NCBI GenBank assembly: GCA_021234155.1
Contig: JAJEKV010000094.1
Span: 3,824,535 to 3,888,534, forward strand
DNA from: Isoetes taiwanensis
Lineage: Eukaryota; Streptophyta; Lycopodiopsida; Isoetales; Isoetaceae
Direction: 5' to 3'
Length of the DNA: 64,000 nucleotides
Positions 24,201 to 34,440 of this stretch are shown here, one piece after another. The position numbers and the translations under genes were made by a program. The first letter of the stretch is position 1. Every line of letters starts with the position of its first letter. The notes beneath the pieces were generated by a model. The model worked only from the letters and a program-made list of their open reading frames with translations. It was not told where the DNA came from and ran no database searches.

Positions 24201-25217
24201 CCGGAGCTGGAGCTTCGTTTCACACATGTGAGCACTGCACCACAGAAGACGCCCTTGCCACCAATGCCTGTCAGTGGTGACGAAGCTACTGATGAGAAAA
24301 TGAAGAAGAAATGGCATACATATTTCACGGGTAAACCCAGGTACAAGTTTGTCGGAATGGAAGGTGACCACGTGATGAAGTGCCAGTTGAAGACATCATA
24401 TGCCTACTACCTGGTTGACAAGCTTGTGCCGAAGGATGGTTGTGTTCTTGATTTCTTCTCAGCAGGTACTGCTTCTCGTGTCGCCTTAATACAGGGAAAG
24501 AAGAGTATTGCTTTCAAAAGCCAGGGTAAAGTGTGCCGATTTCTGAGGGCTTTCCTGGATAAGCTCGAAAAAATGGTCAGACAGGGCGCTGGGGAGACAG
24601 ATGACGAGGATAAGGCAGAGGCTGAGAATGATCCTCATGCGATCAATTTAAACATTACCCAACGAACAGATATATCTAACATCGATTCAATCTTGGATCA
24701 AATGGATGAGAAAAGCTACGAGGAAAGAATGCAGGAAACGAAAAGACTTCTGGAGGCTACTGAGAAAGGTATTTCTGCGCTAGAGCCCGTGTTTCAAAAA
24801 TTGGGGGCTTTAAATGAAAAATTTGATGCCTACATGCCTTTCTTGACAGGCGGGTCGAGTTTCGAATACGTAGGCATGGTCGGGGACCCTGCGGATCAAG
24901 AGGGTGAGCCATCAGGCACACAAGAGCATCAGGTTCCAGCAATGAAAAAAGCCAAACTCTTCCATGCACCCGATATCGCATGTCCTGAGCAGAGTGGCGC
25001 GTATGTCGAAGGGACCCCCATGGATACTGACACTGAAGGACCGGATCCACATGTCCAACGCCTTGCGCAGGCCATGTCTGTAGAAATCCCAGATAAAACA
25101 GGCTACACTGAGATGGACACAGAAGATCTTCTCCAAAGGGGGCAGGAACATGTAGATAGGATAGCTGTCGAGCTAGGTGTTGTACCTGAGAAAGTATCGG
25201 AAACCCAGATGGACTAA
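21222..25217 (+). CDS. ParB-like plus DNA methyltransferase-like protein, 1157 aa, four exons, intact
   Basis: Exons 21222-21249, 21643-22768, 22834-23179 and 23244-25217 all have GT/AG borders and join in phase to 1157 codons. Residues 10-130 are a conserved-looking N-terminal region of unknown fold; 200-300 is a Ser/Pro/Thr-rich linker. Residues about 330-420 resemble a ParB/sulfiredoxin-like domain: an SNDHVQTLVKSF helix, a strand, then FWIISGNHSICAAQ (401-414), the ParB [YW].II.GNHR..A pattern. Residues about 715-940 have the order of beta-class N6-adenine/N4-cytosine methyltransferases: a motif IV position (MVFIDFRG, D724) before motifs X and I (VLDFFSAGTASRVALIQGK, D903). DPPY is replaced by DFRG, so catalysis is doubtful. 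The tail is acidic and helical. ParB-methylase fusions are known from phages and bacteria. It could be a transposon-carried, domesticated or virus-derived gene; function unknown. Confidence 0.75.
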
Positions 25218-25814
25218 TTTCTGCCCATATGGCAAAGGAATGTACATTGAAATGTTTGAGGAATACAATTTACAATGCTTTGAGTTTACTATTTCAGTTT
25301 TTTTTGTCTATGCATTCCTTGACACGACAACTCACAATGTTCGCCACCGCGATCCTCATTATCACTTTCAATTCTTTTTATCCTTGTGTAGAGCTTAACG
25401 GAATTGTAATATTACATCCATGGGCTGGATAGGAAGCTTCAAATTTGCGCCGTGGCGATCCTGCTGAGTGTTTTCACTCTTTCTTGTGGACCGCTCTTAC
25501 TCGCGAAGGAGCTTGGGCTAGCCTTATACATGTCAATGTCGGATACATCGCTGGTTGTGCCCAAAAAGCATCGGAAAAAACGTCAACTTTTACTCCGCTG
25601 CAACCATTTGCGGTGTTTTATAGACACCCAAGAACCTATTTCATGCTAAACGAGAATTCCGAAATTCTCTAATTAATTAAATCGTGCTTTAAGATGTCAT
25701 CTAGGTTCTCTATTCCTAATCTTCCTCCTGATCTCTTGGTGCTGGAGTTTCTTATCAATTGCTAATAGTCTGGGTACTCATTTAGCCCATTTTGTTGTTG
25801 ATAGAGCTAAAATT
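25218..25814. other. 3' flank without a recognisable gene
   Basis: Contains two more GATCGC-type motifs (25341-25355, 25447-25461) and short spurious frames. No terminal inverted repeat matching the left side was found by eye. Confidence 0.4.
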
Positions 25815-26016
25815 TGTGTCATGTGGTAAGACGTTAAACTGCCATACCCAAGGTCACGGGTTCAACGCCTCATTGTGAAAGTGGCCATGCAATGTAAAAT
25901 TGGTGGGGGAAGGACCCACTTCAGCAATGTAAAGTGGTGGGGGCAGGACCCATCTGGGTGTGTTGTAAAGTGTCACATGTTCGATAGGACGCTGCCTTGT
26001 GGCGTGACGTTAAAAT
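25815..26016 (+). mobile_element. tRNA-related SINE with microsatellite tail
   Basis: The head has a Pol III-like layout: an A-box-like tgtggtaagacg and a B-box-like GGTTCAACGCC about 30 bp later. The body contains a 37-bp internal duplication (ggacccac/ggacccat). The 3' end reads GCTGCCTTGTGGCGTGACGT followed by TAAAAT and then (CTT)n. The same 3' end occurs at 31345-31400 with a different tail. Confidence 0.65.
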
Positions 26017-26146
26017 CTCTTCTTCTTCTTCTTCTTCTTCTTCTTCTTCTTCTTCTTCTTCTTCTTCTTCTTCTTCTTCTTCTTCTTCTTCTTCTTCTTC
26101 TTCTTCTTCTTCTTCTTCTTCTTCTTCTTCTTCTTCTTCTTCTTCT
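26017..26146. repeat. (CTT)n microsatellite
   Basis: About 130 bp of pure CTT, the tail of the adjacent SINE. Poly-Ser, poly-Leu, poly-Glu and poly-Arg frames through it are artefacts. Confidence 0.97.
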
Positions 26147-26149
26147 AAT

Positions 26150-27494
26150 CGTGGTCTTCCAGATTGTGTGGTTGTGAAAAGTGGCTCTATCTTTTCGAAG
26201 TATGCCTTGCAATTGCTCAATGGTCCTCAGCTTGCTGACTTGTTTCCTAACTTGCTTTATTCGCAAATTTTTGTGCTAAGAGAGATCGCCCTGCAATGGT
26301 CCCTTCTTCCTCCGTGCCTCCTACCTCTGTTGTGTCGCCTTTACCTTCTGTTGTCCCTTCTACCAATCCTATTGGCACCTCTGTTGTTGATATTCCATCT
26401 ACTGCTAAAACCTCCATCCCACAAAAGATTGTGCATACTCCCAATTTTGATGAGGATGCTAGGGCCAAATTACAGAAAATCCAAGAGATGCAAGAACGAC
26501 AAGAAAGTGTCCAGGAGCATCATGAAAATGCCCAAGAAGGATGGCAAAATGTGAATTAGAAAAGAGCTGCGCGCAACAAGGATAGTCAACATGCCTCTAA
26601 TGCTATGAATGAGTCTGATACTTTGCGTGGAAGGGTGGAGCAGAGAGGAGGCTCTCCTTGCCAAGTACCCACCAACAAAATAATGGGGGTAGAGCAGAGA
26701 GGAGGATCTCCCTCACCAAATGTTAAATAAAATAATGGAAGGGTGGAACAGAGAGGAGGCTCCCCCTTGCCAATTTCCAAAACGATATGGGCTGACCTCC
26801 CTTCCGAATCAGGCGAGATAGATATGGTTGATTCTAGCTCTATTGGTATGGAGGTGGCACATAATAAAAGGGCACATGAGCCTTTTGTCTTGGAATGTGA
26901 AGGGAGTGTCTTCTTCCCGAGTAAAAGGAGCAGATTATCTTCTTTACTTGTCTAGATTTTCTACTACCTTTTGCTGCCTTCAAGAGCATAAATGTCGTCG
27001 AGGTGATGTATATAAAGTAGCTAATATGTTTGGACGTGACTATAATGTCTTGGCGTCTGATGCTGATGCATCTAAGGCTGATATGCTCATTACATGGAAG
27101 TCCTCTGTGGATGTCACTTTTACTCAAACATATAGGTTTGGGTAAAAATGGGATTTGATAAATGTCTATGCTCATAATAGAACTCGCCAGCATGGTGCTT
27201 CGTGGGCAACTGTGAGGTGTAAAATTCTTCATCTTCGGTAGAATGTTGCATGGTGGCTAGTTGGAGACTTTAACATGATCGAGTTGGAAAAGGATAGAAG
27301 AGGTCGAGGTTCTGAAGTGGTGCAAGGGTTCGAGCGGGAACAATGGTTACGCCTTTTATATAATTGTAAGCTTATAGAGATTGATGGTAATCAGTCCTTC
27401 ATAGGTAATAACTCCATAAAATGCCTGTTTTTAAGAGCCACTTTATATAATTTGTCATTACAAACACTCAAAGCCTCCAATATGGAAGAATTTT
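26150..27494 (+). mobile_element. LINE (L1-like) fragment: ORF1 remnant and endonuclease domain
   Basis: The first part has a degenerate frame with a coiled-coil-like MQERQESVQEHHENAQEGWQ and three copies of RVEQRGGSP (about 26634, 26690, 26745). From about 26892 the apurinic endonuclease domain appears in pieces: LSWNVKG, CCLQEHK, INVYAHNRTRQ and WWLVGDFNMIELEKDRRGRG, separated by stops. These are motifs of LINE ORF2 endonucleases. The element stops near 27494 without a reverse transcriptase. Confidence 0.75.
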
Positions 27495-28173
27495 AGAATC
27501 TGCCAAAAGTTTTAGAGGAATCTTTTAAACGCATTTCTCAAATAAGTGCGTTTCATTTTAAACATCGTTAAAAGTCCAAGGTAAAAAGTTTGTATTCAAG
27601 ACAAATTTAAAGTTTTTTTTTTTAAATGGATCACACTCTAACCCTTGCGAGGCTTACATTCGCTCACTTTACTCATCCCTCTGAGAGACGGTGGGTTATT
27701 GTAAAAGTAAGCATGCCCTAATATTATTATTGTAAAAGTAAGCGTATCACAACGAATCAAAAAACAAAAAGATAAGCATATTATTGATGGTACATTAAGA
27801 AGAGTGATAAAAGAGGATTATTAGAATGCACAAAATACAAGTACCTCACCATAAAATAGTCCATGGTATGTTATGCAGAGAGGTGCTTTCTTGCAATAAG
27901 CATTCACACATTTGATTCAAAGGTTTGTATAAACATCATGCAAATTTGGAGAGCTAAAATGAAAATTAACACACTCTTCCAGATTCGTCCCTCTTAGGAA
28001 AACAAAAAAGGACATATTAGATAATCTACAGTCATATTCATGAATGAAGAAATCACATGTATACATAAGATATGTGTGAAATATCAATAATATCTATCAA
28101 TCACATCACCATTAGTTACTATCTGTTGATCTGCAATTTGTTGCATGTCACCCTTATTTATTCACTTATCTAT
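27495..28173. other. No recognisable gene
   Basis: AT-rich intergenic DNA with no supported feature. Confidence 0.4.
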
Positions 28174-28476
28174 TTAATTGCACTTCTTGCATCTAGTCCG
28201 TTCAAATTGGACAGCAGAATTAATAGTGGAATTGGAGGTATAGGCTTTGCAAATGCAATCAAATCCATAATCAGAGCCAAACAAATTGCCTTGTAGGCAG
28301 CAGTAACGATTGACGGCAGCAACTGTAGAGTTGCAAATGTCATTGATGGCTTGAGCCTCAGGGAAGCACTGCTCAGTAAGAGAACTAGGATAATCAATAG
28401 CATGCAGCGTTAATGGCATGGCAAAGAACATCACCATGCTTATATAAATGGCCAATATCATCACTAATTTTTCCAT
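28174..28476 (-). CDS. Secreted eight-cysteine (LTP-like) protein, 100 aa
   Basis: ATG at 28476; an upstream in-frame GTG is not needed. Residues 1-26 (MEKLVMILAIYISMVMFFAM then PLTLHA) are a signal peptide. The mature part has eight cysteines in the order C, C, CC, CXC, C, C (EQC, DIC, YCC, FDCIC, TRC, KKC), the framework of lipid-transfer/2S-albumin-like proteins that bind lipids in the apoplast. The last two cysteines are only two residues apart, tighter than usual. Three Asn-X-Ser/Thr sites are present. A truncated copy of the 5' end lies at 30.7 kb. Confidence 0.65.
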   Translation of the reverse strand: MEKLVMILAIYISMVMFFAMPLTLHAIDYPSSLTEQCFPEAQAINDICNSTVAAVNRYCCLQGNLFGSDYGFDCICKAYTSNSTINSAVQFERTRCKKCN

Positions 28477-29373
28477 GTCTGCTTCTTTAGGATGCCTGAT
28501 ATACAACACCACATTCTGGCCTGTTTATTCATCTGCTAAGAAATGGTTGGTGAAATTGGGATGTCTTTTTCAAAGATGAACCACATCCCAAGGTGAATTG
28601 GGATGCCCTCTTCACACAATTTCAACCCACCATTAATGTATCTCTTGCTTTTTCTTTACCACCAGCTGAACTTTCATTTCCATCATTTTACAGTCCATGT
28701 AAGGGAGGAATATCACATGTTTGAGTTAGAATTGAACCTTGGATAAACAATTTCGAACCTTGACTTTCTTATTTATGGAAGACATGGAGGTAGTTGTTTA
28801 ATAAAAGACTTGGATGTTTGGCATAAATCCAGAAAGTCAATAATCATTGGTCTTGGATCTGTGGCTCTTAATTCAACTTTATATTAGTAAACAATGGGTA
28901 GAAAACATGTGTTTAAGGTTTATAAATTAGAGGATAAACACCATAAATAAAAAATGCGCATAAGACCATGTTAGCAATTATCTCACATAAAGGGTTAGTT
29001 GAGCAGTACTATCATTATCATGCACAGAAGTCTCAAATCTTTCGAAGCAATAACGTTTGCCCTTAAAGATTTGGATGATGTTCATTTACATGATCCCCCC
29101 CTCCCCCTCCAAAAAAAAATCCATGTACTGTATAGCTTGAGATTAATGCATAGTTGCTTTGTTAGTTTTAAGTTGAATGTGTGGTTACAACATTCTAATG
29201 CCACGTTCTTGAGAAGCTAAATGTGTGATTACAATGTTGTAATGCCATCACCAAGTAAAATGGTGCCTCATAGGGAGATATATTGAATGGTCTAGATACA
29301 TTCATTTTTGCTCTTTAATGTAATAGAGTTTTATTTACCAACATCCTCAACTAGTTTTCAGCTCTTCAATTAT

Positions 29374-30569
29374 GCAGATCGATCCGACGGATCGCGATTC
29401 TCGAGCCAGACGAGCATGCAAGAGTTGCATGCGTTGCCTGCATGCATTGCATGCATTTCGGGCCTCTCATCCGGTTAGGGGATCGCTATTTCTTCCACGC
29501 ATTAAGCCTTCACTTCTCATCGGGCGCTTCTCTTAGCCAGTGTTGTTTCGAGTTATGTTCTATGCTCTCATGCGGAGGGGCTTCCTCTTGCATGGGTTGA
29601 CCTTTCGTGGCATTTCCTATCATTCTTGTTTCTCTTGACCTGACCTTTCTGGCGTATCCCTTCTGGCGTTTCTTATCGTTCTCGGTTCTCTTCTACCTTG
29701 GCCTGCGTTGACCTTTCTGGCGCATCCCTTCACGGCGTTCCTATCTTTCTCGTATCTCTTCCTATCCTTCTCGTCTAAACTTCTACCTCGGCATTCCTCC
29801 ACTATGGGGCAATTCTTGAGCCTTCATCTCGGATCGACGGGAAGTTCTCTTCTTTCGGGCGTTGTTGTGTCATGCGAGTCGCAGCTCGAGAATGCAGATC
29901 GATCCGACGGATCGCGATTCTCGAGCCAGACGAGCATGCAAAAGATACATCGTTACTGCATGCATTGCATGCATTTGAACCCTCTCATCCGGTTAGGGAT
30001 CGCTATTTCTTCACGCATTAAGCCGACTTCTCGCCGGTAGCTTTCTCTTCGCCCAGCAGTGTTTCAGGTTATGTTCTATGCTCTCCTCCCTCCCTCCCTT
30101 AAGTATTTTGTTTATATATGTTGTTGTTAAGCGTGGCACGGCGCTTTAATCGACCCTCGCTTTTTCGAGTTTTTGTTCTTCTCTATTGTGTTTTGTGGTC
30201 TTATGCGGGTACAGGGGCGTTGCACGACGTTGGTTTCTTTTTGGAGCGTGGGTTTTTTGGGAAGTTTAGCAGCCGGCGTTGTCTAAGCCCACTGCCTAGG
30301 GCTTATCGCTAGGGTTTTTCCTCGAAAACCCGAAAGGGCGGGGTTTTTTAATCCCGGCGATAAGCCCTAGGCAGGTACACTAGCCAAACATCTATGATAT
30401 ATTTTTGTATTTTGGGGTCCAGGTGTTTATGACCGGATATTCCTGTATTTTTGTTTTTGGGTAGCTTGCGATATCGCGACTACCCACTCTCTACCATTGT
30501 AATTACCTTCTTTGGGATGAATAGAAAAGCCTGGGCGTTGTTGTGTCATGCGAGTCGCAGCTCGAGAAT
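29374..30569. mobile_element. Head-to-tail dimer of a non-autonomous rolling-circle-like (Helitron-type) element
   Basis: Monomer A (29374-29893) and monomer B (29894-30569) start with the same GCAGATCGATCCGACGGATC and end with the same GTCGCAGCTCGAGAAT. A and B differ inside by substitutions and indels. Near the start lies a palindrome CGATCCGACGGATCG (29380-29394), six bases from the edge; ATTCTCGAGC near the start is inverted at the end. The paralogous unit 2 gives the empty site (ttcaattat/ttagcaac): no target duplication, AT-rich target. These are traits of Helitron/Helentron-like elements, although a canonical CTRR end is not seen. No protein is encoded. Confidence 0.6.
30292..30374. 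repeat. 18-bp perfect inverted repeat (hairpin)
   Basis: CTGCCTAGGGCTTATCGC at 30292-30309 and its exact complement at 30357-30374, with a 47-nt loop containing cctcgaaaaccc. It lies in monomer B only. Confidence 0.85.
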
Positions 30570-30681
30570 TTAGCAACATCTTCAACATGTGTCTCTGTCC
30601 TAGACAACTCCAGGTTGAAAAGCTTGAATTAAGACTTAAACAATAGGCAAACTTTACTAATTTTAATTTAATTTAATTTAT

Positions 30682-30790
30682 TAGGATAATCAATAGCATG
30701 CAGCGTTAATGGCATGGCAAAGAACATCACCATGCTTATACCAATGGCCATCATCATCACTAATTTTTCTACGCCTGCTTCTTTAGGATG
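30682..30790 (-). pseudogene. Truncated copy of the eight-cysteine gene (5' end only)
   Basis: Matches the signal-peptide region of the gene at 28174-28476. The start codon position reads GTA instead of ATG, and everything after the signal peptide is absent because the duplication begins there. Confidence 0.75.
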
Positions 30791-31344
30791 CTTGATATAC
30801 AACACCACATTCTGGCATGTTTATTCATCTGCTAAGAAATGATTGGTGAAATTGGGATGTCTTTTTCAAAGATGAACCACATTCCAAGGTGAATTGGGAT
30901 GCCCTCTTCACACAATTTCAATCCACCATTGATGTATCTCTTGCTTTTTCTTTACCACCAACTGAACTTTCATTTTCATCATTTTACAGTCCATGTAAGG
31001 GAGGAATATCACATGTTTGAGTGAGAATTGAACCTTGGATAAACAATTTCGAACCTTGATTTTTCTTATTTATGGAAGACATGGAGGTAGTTGTTTATAA
31101 AAGACTTGGATGTTTGGCATAAATCCAGAAAGTCAATAACCTTTGGTCTTGGACCTATGGCTCTTAATTCAACTTTATATCAGTAAACAAAGGGGAGAAA
31201 ACATGTGTTTAAGGTTTATAAATTAGAGAATAAACACCATAAATAAAGGATGCGCATAAGACCATGTTAGCAATTATCTCACACAAATGGTTAGTTGAGC
31301 AGTACTATCATGCACATAAGTCTCAAATCTTTCAAGGCAATCAC

Positions 31345-31400
31345 AAATGTCCAGTTGGATGCTGCCTAGTGGCGTGACGTTAAAATACTATCTATCTATC
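31345..31400 (+). mobile_element. SINE 3'-end fragment
   Basis: GCTGCCTAGTGGCGTGACGT plus TAAAAT, then (TATC)n. It is absent from the corresponding place in unit 1 (about 29060), so it is an independent insertion of a 5'-truncated SINE of the family at 25815. Confidence 0.7.
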
Positions 31401-31824
31401 TTGAAAGATTTGGATGATGTTCATTTACATGATTCCCCCCTCCCCCTCCCAAAAAAAAATCCTTGTACTATATAGCTTGAGATTAATGCATAGTTGCTTT
31501 GTCAGTTTTAAGTTGAATGCGTGGTTACAACATTCTAATGCCACATTCTTGAGAAGTTAAATGTGTGATTACAATGTTGTAATGCCATCACCAAGTAATA
31601 TGGTGCCTCATAGGGAGATATATTGAATGGTCTAGATACATTGATTTTCGCTCTTTAATGTAATAGAGTATATTTAGCAATATCCTCAACTAGTTTTCAG
31701 CTCTTCAATTATTTAGCAACATCTTCAACATGTGTCTCTGTCCTAGGCAACTCTAGGTTGAAAAGCTTGAATTAAGACTTAAACAATAGGAAAAAATTAT
31801 TAATTTTAATTTAATTTAATTTAT

Positions 31825-32577
31825 TTCTATTGCTTACATGGGCCTCGAGAGGCCATGGAGCATATGAACAACGTTTTACAGCTTTAATAGTAGGGAACGG
31901 TGTGCGTCCACTGCCCTTATGTATGATCCTAATGTCATTGGTGGCATTGATAACTCTATCTTTTCCAATAGAGTTCTTACTTCGTGCTTTTCACTTGGCC
32001 AGTTTGCATCCTCTAAGCCCCATCACTTCCCATGTCACCAAGTTTTTCTGCCAATTCGAATTTCCCATGGCTTGATGGGATAGACGACTTGAGTTTTGTC
32101 CCTTAGCTCTGTTAAAGAAATGTTTTGGCACAAATCTTTGGGATCTCAATCCTTGTTTCCGGTGAAGTGTTATGGCACAAAGCTTTGGGATCTCAAGCTT
32201 CATATGCCCACCATAGCCATAGCATGGGTCGGAAATCGAACAACCATAGCCACAGTAAAGGGTTTGCATGCTGGTGACTACCTTTATCAGGTTAATTCAA
32301 GAATGTTATACCTAATTGTCATTCTTCATTAGAATGGTTGCCACATGGCAACCACTTATTAGACTCTAAACAAGAATGCTTACCACCTTACCTTGACGTT
32401 ACTCCTACATGAATTTATTTTACGTCTTTCCATCAATATTCCTCGAAAACCCTTTGCGGCGGGGTTTTTTTTTTTAACCCGGGCAGCAATACGCCTGTTG
32501 CGCTCTTGTGTTGCGTCCCATAGGTTGATTGGCCTCCATGGATGATAAAAAACCATTCAATTCAATTCAATTCAATA
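31825..32577 (+). other. Unassigned sequence ending in a LINE/SINE-like (ATTCA)n tail
   Basis: No gene is seen. Near 32440 a cctcgaaaaccc...ggggttttt motif recurs (also at 30330), followed by ggcctccatggatgat and an (ATTCA)n tail at about 32559-32577, typical of plant LINE 3' ends. Confidence 0.5.
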
Positions 32578-33159
32578 ATAAAAACAGTTGAGATCGAAAA
32601 ATAAACAGAAAATGATTTTTCTGTGCTTTTGTAGATAAAGAAACATAAAAAGGGGGTTTGTAAAGAAACTAAGAGGACTTTCTAAACCATTAAACAATAC
32701 CTTGATATAAGGTTTACATTTGCCAATCATTTGCCTTGCTTTGCTAATAGTTTGCCCTTGTTATACACCCATGCTAGTCCACCAAGATTAACGTCCAAGA
32801 CCACACCCCCGAGCTACCATATTCATATCAGCCTCTTCTTTTTTTGATAAATTTAATCATGGAATGGAGCATTCACTTTGTTGAGATCTCTTCAACCTTC
32901 CAAGCACAAGTACAACAACATTTGTTAGCATTTTTGAAGAAGAGATTGAAGATAGATCCGTTGAAGATGTCAGGGACATTGAGGATTTGCAACCAGAAAG
33001 TGCTTAGAAACCCCATTTGCTTTTCCACGTGTTGTCATATGCTCTTTGCATTCCAAATCCGGTCCTAACTGCATGATCGAACATTATTTTTTCATATTCT
33101 GTTCCTTGTATTCTAAATATGGCCCTAGCTGCATGATCAACCAATATTTTTTGTAGCTA

Positions 33160-34440
33160 TGAAGAGAAGCAAAAAGCAAATCTTATCCAATGATGTGGCT
33201 AATGGTCGTAGACCTACTAGAACTTACTTTAAGCTTAATTGCAAGTAATTGGAGGATGATGAGTTCAAAGTTGATTATAGTCGAGTTTGGTCTCGGGCCT
33301 TCTCACCTCGTAGGGGCATGTCTGGGATTGTTGTAGCATTGTCAGCAGTGAAGTCATTTGCAAGAGAATGGGGGAGAGTCAGAGGTGCTAAAGCTAGAGG
33401 ACTCTTGACTGCGTTGTCAAAAGAATTAGAACAACTCCATGCTCATGGCTCTACTAGTGGAATTAGAAAAAAGGAGTTTCTATCTCAAATCAAAACCATA
33501 GAAACTATAAAAGCTACTGAAGCCAAGGTAAAGGCATGATTGCAATGGTTCAAGGATGGAGATAGATGTACCCAGTTCTTTTTTGTCGCTGCAGGAAGGT
33601 GGAAACTTGCCATTTCTATACATTCTTTGGTGTTGCGTGATGTCTCTCTTATCTCTAATGCATATTAAGCAGTATCTTCATCAGCACTTTTCTTCATTCT
33701 CTGCGTGACGTCCATTTCCCTTTCAAAAGGATATGTAATCGGCTGTGTTGACTAAGGTGCGTTGCATTATTTCTGAAGACCAGAAGTTGCTTTTTGAGTC
33801 CAATATCGTGAAGGGGGATTTAAAAATAGCTGTAACTCTCTTAAAAAAGGACAAATGCCCTGGTCTAGATGGCTTCTCTATTGAATTCTTTCAAAAGTGC
33901 TGGGACTGGGGAGGATGATATATATAATGCCTTCTGTAAGTTTCAGAAATTTAGGTGTCTTGATAAGGTTTGAACTCAGGTTGCATCTCCCTCATTCCAA
34001 AGAGCAAGGAACCCAAGACTATTTCTGATTGGCGCCTATTATATTGCTTTCTTATGTGTACAAGATCTACAAGATCTTTGCTGATAATGGCAAAAAAAGT
34101 TCGAGACATTTTGGCCAACGTTATCTCGTCAACACAATCTGTCTTTCTCCCTCGTCGTTGTATTCTCAATAACGTGGCTACTCCATACGAGGGAATATAT
34201 TGGGCCCGGTTACCATGGTCATAGAGCAGTGTATCTTAAGCTTGATTTTGTTAAAGCTTATGATAGTGTTGATTGGGGTTTCTTGGAGAAGTGTCTTCTT
34301 GCTCTTGGGTTTGGAGAGTCATTTACAAGAAATGTCATGAAACTTCATATGTCAGCAAGGTCTACTATATTTTTTCAAGGCGAGCCATCTGATATTTTTG
34401 TAGTGGCTAGAGCAGGGATAGGTTCAATCATGGAAAAAAG
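33160..34440 (+). pseudogene. LINE (L1-like) reverse transcriptase fragment
   Basis: Pieces of ORF2 in shifting frames: LQWFKDGDRCTQFFF, LLKKDKCPGLDGFSIEFFQK, ISLIPKSKEPKTISDWRLL, STQSVFLPRRCILNNV and YLKLDFVKAYDSVDWGFLEK (RT motif A region). The catalytic FADD segment and everything downstream are missing. Stops and indels separate the pieces. It may be the other half of the endonuclease fragment at 26.9-27.5 kb or a separate copy. Confidence 0.8.

Larger units (their letters stand above)
28386..31824. repeat. Tandem duplication (units of about 1.1 kb), first unit interrupted
   Basis: Unit 1 is 28386-29373 plus 30570-30681; unit 2 is 30682-31824. They share the start (taggataatcaatagcatgc), the body (aaaacatgtgtttaaggttt) and the end (ttagcaacatcttcaacatg). 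Unit 1 carries the insertion at 29374-30569; unit 2 carries a SINE end at 31345-31400. Confidence 0.88.

Noticed and set aside
25873-26554. Open frames with poly-Ser, poly-Leu, poly-Glu and poly-Arg
   Set aside because: Produced by the (CTT)n tail of a SINE; no domain outside the repeat.
29374-30569. LTR retrotransposon (TRIM) with two LTRs
   Set aside because: The two copies abut directly with no internal region, primer-binding site or target duplication; a dimer explains them better.
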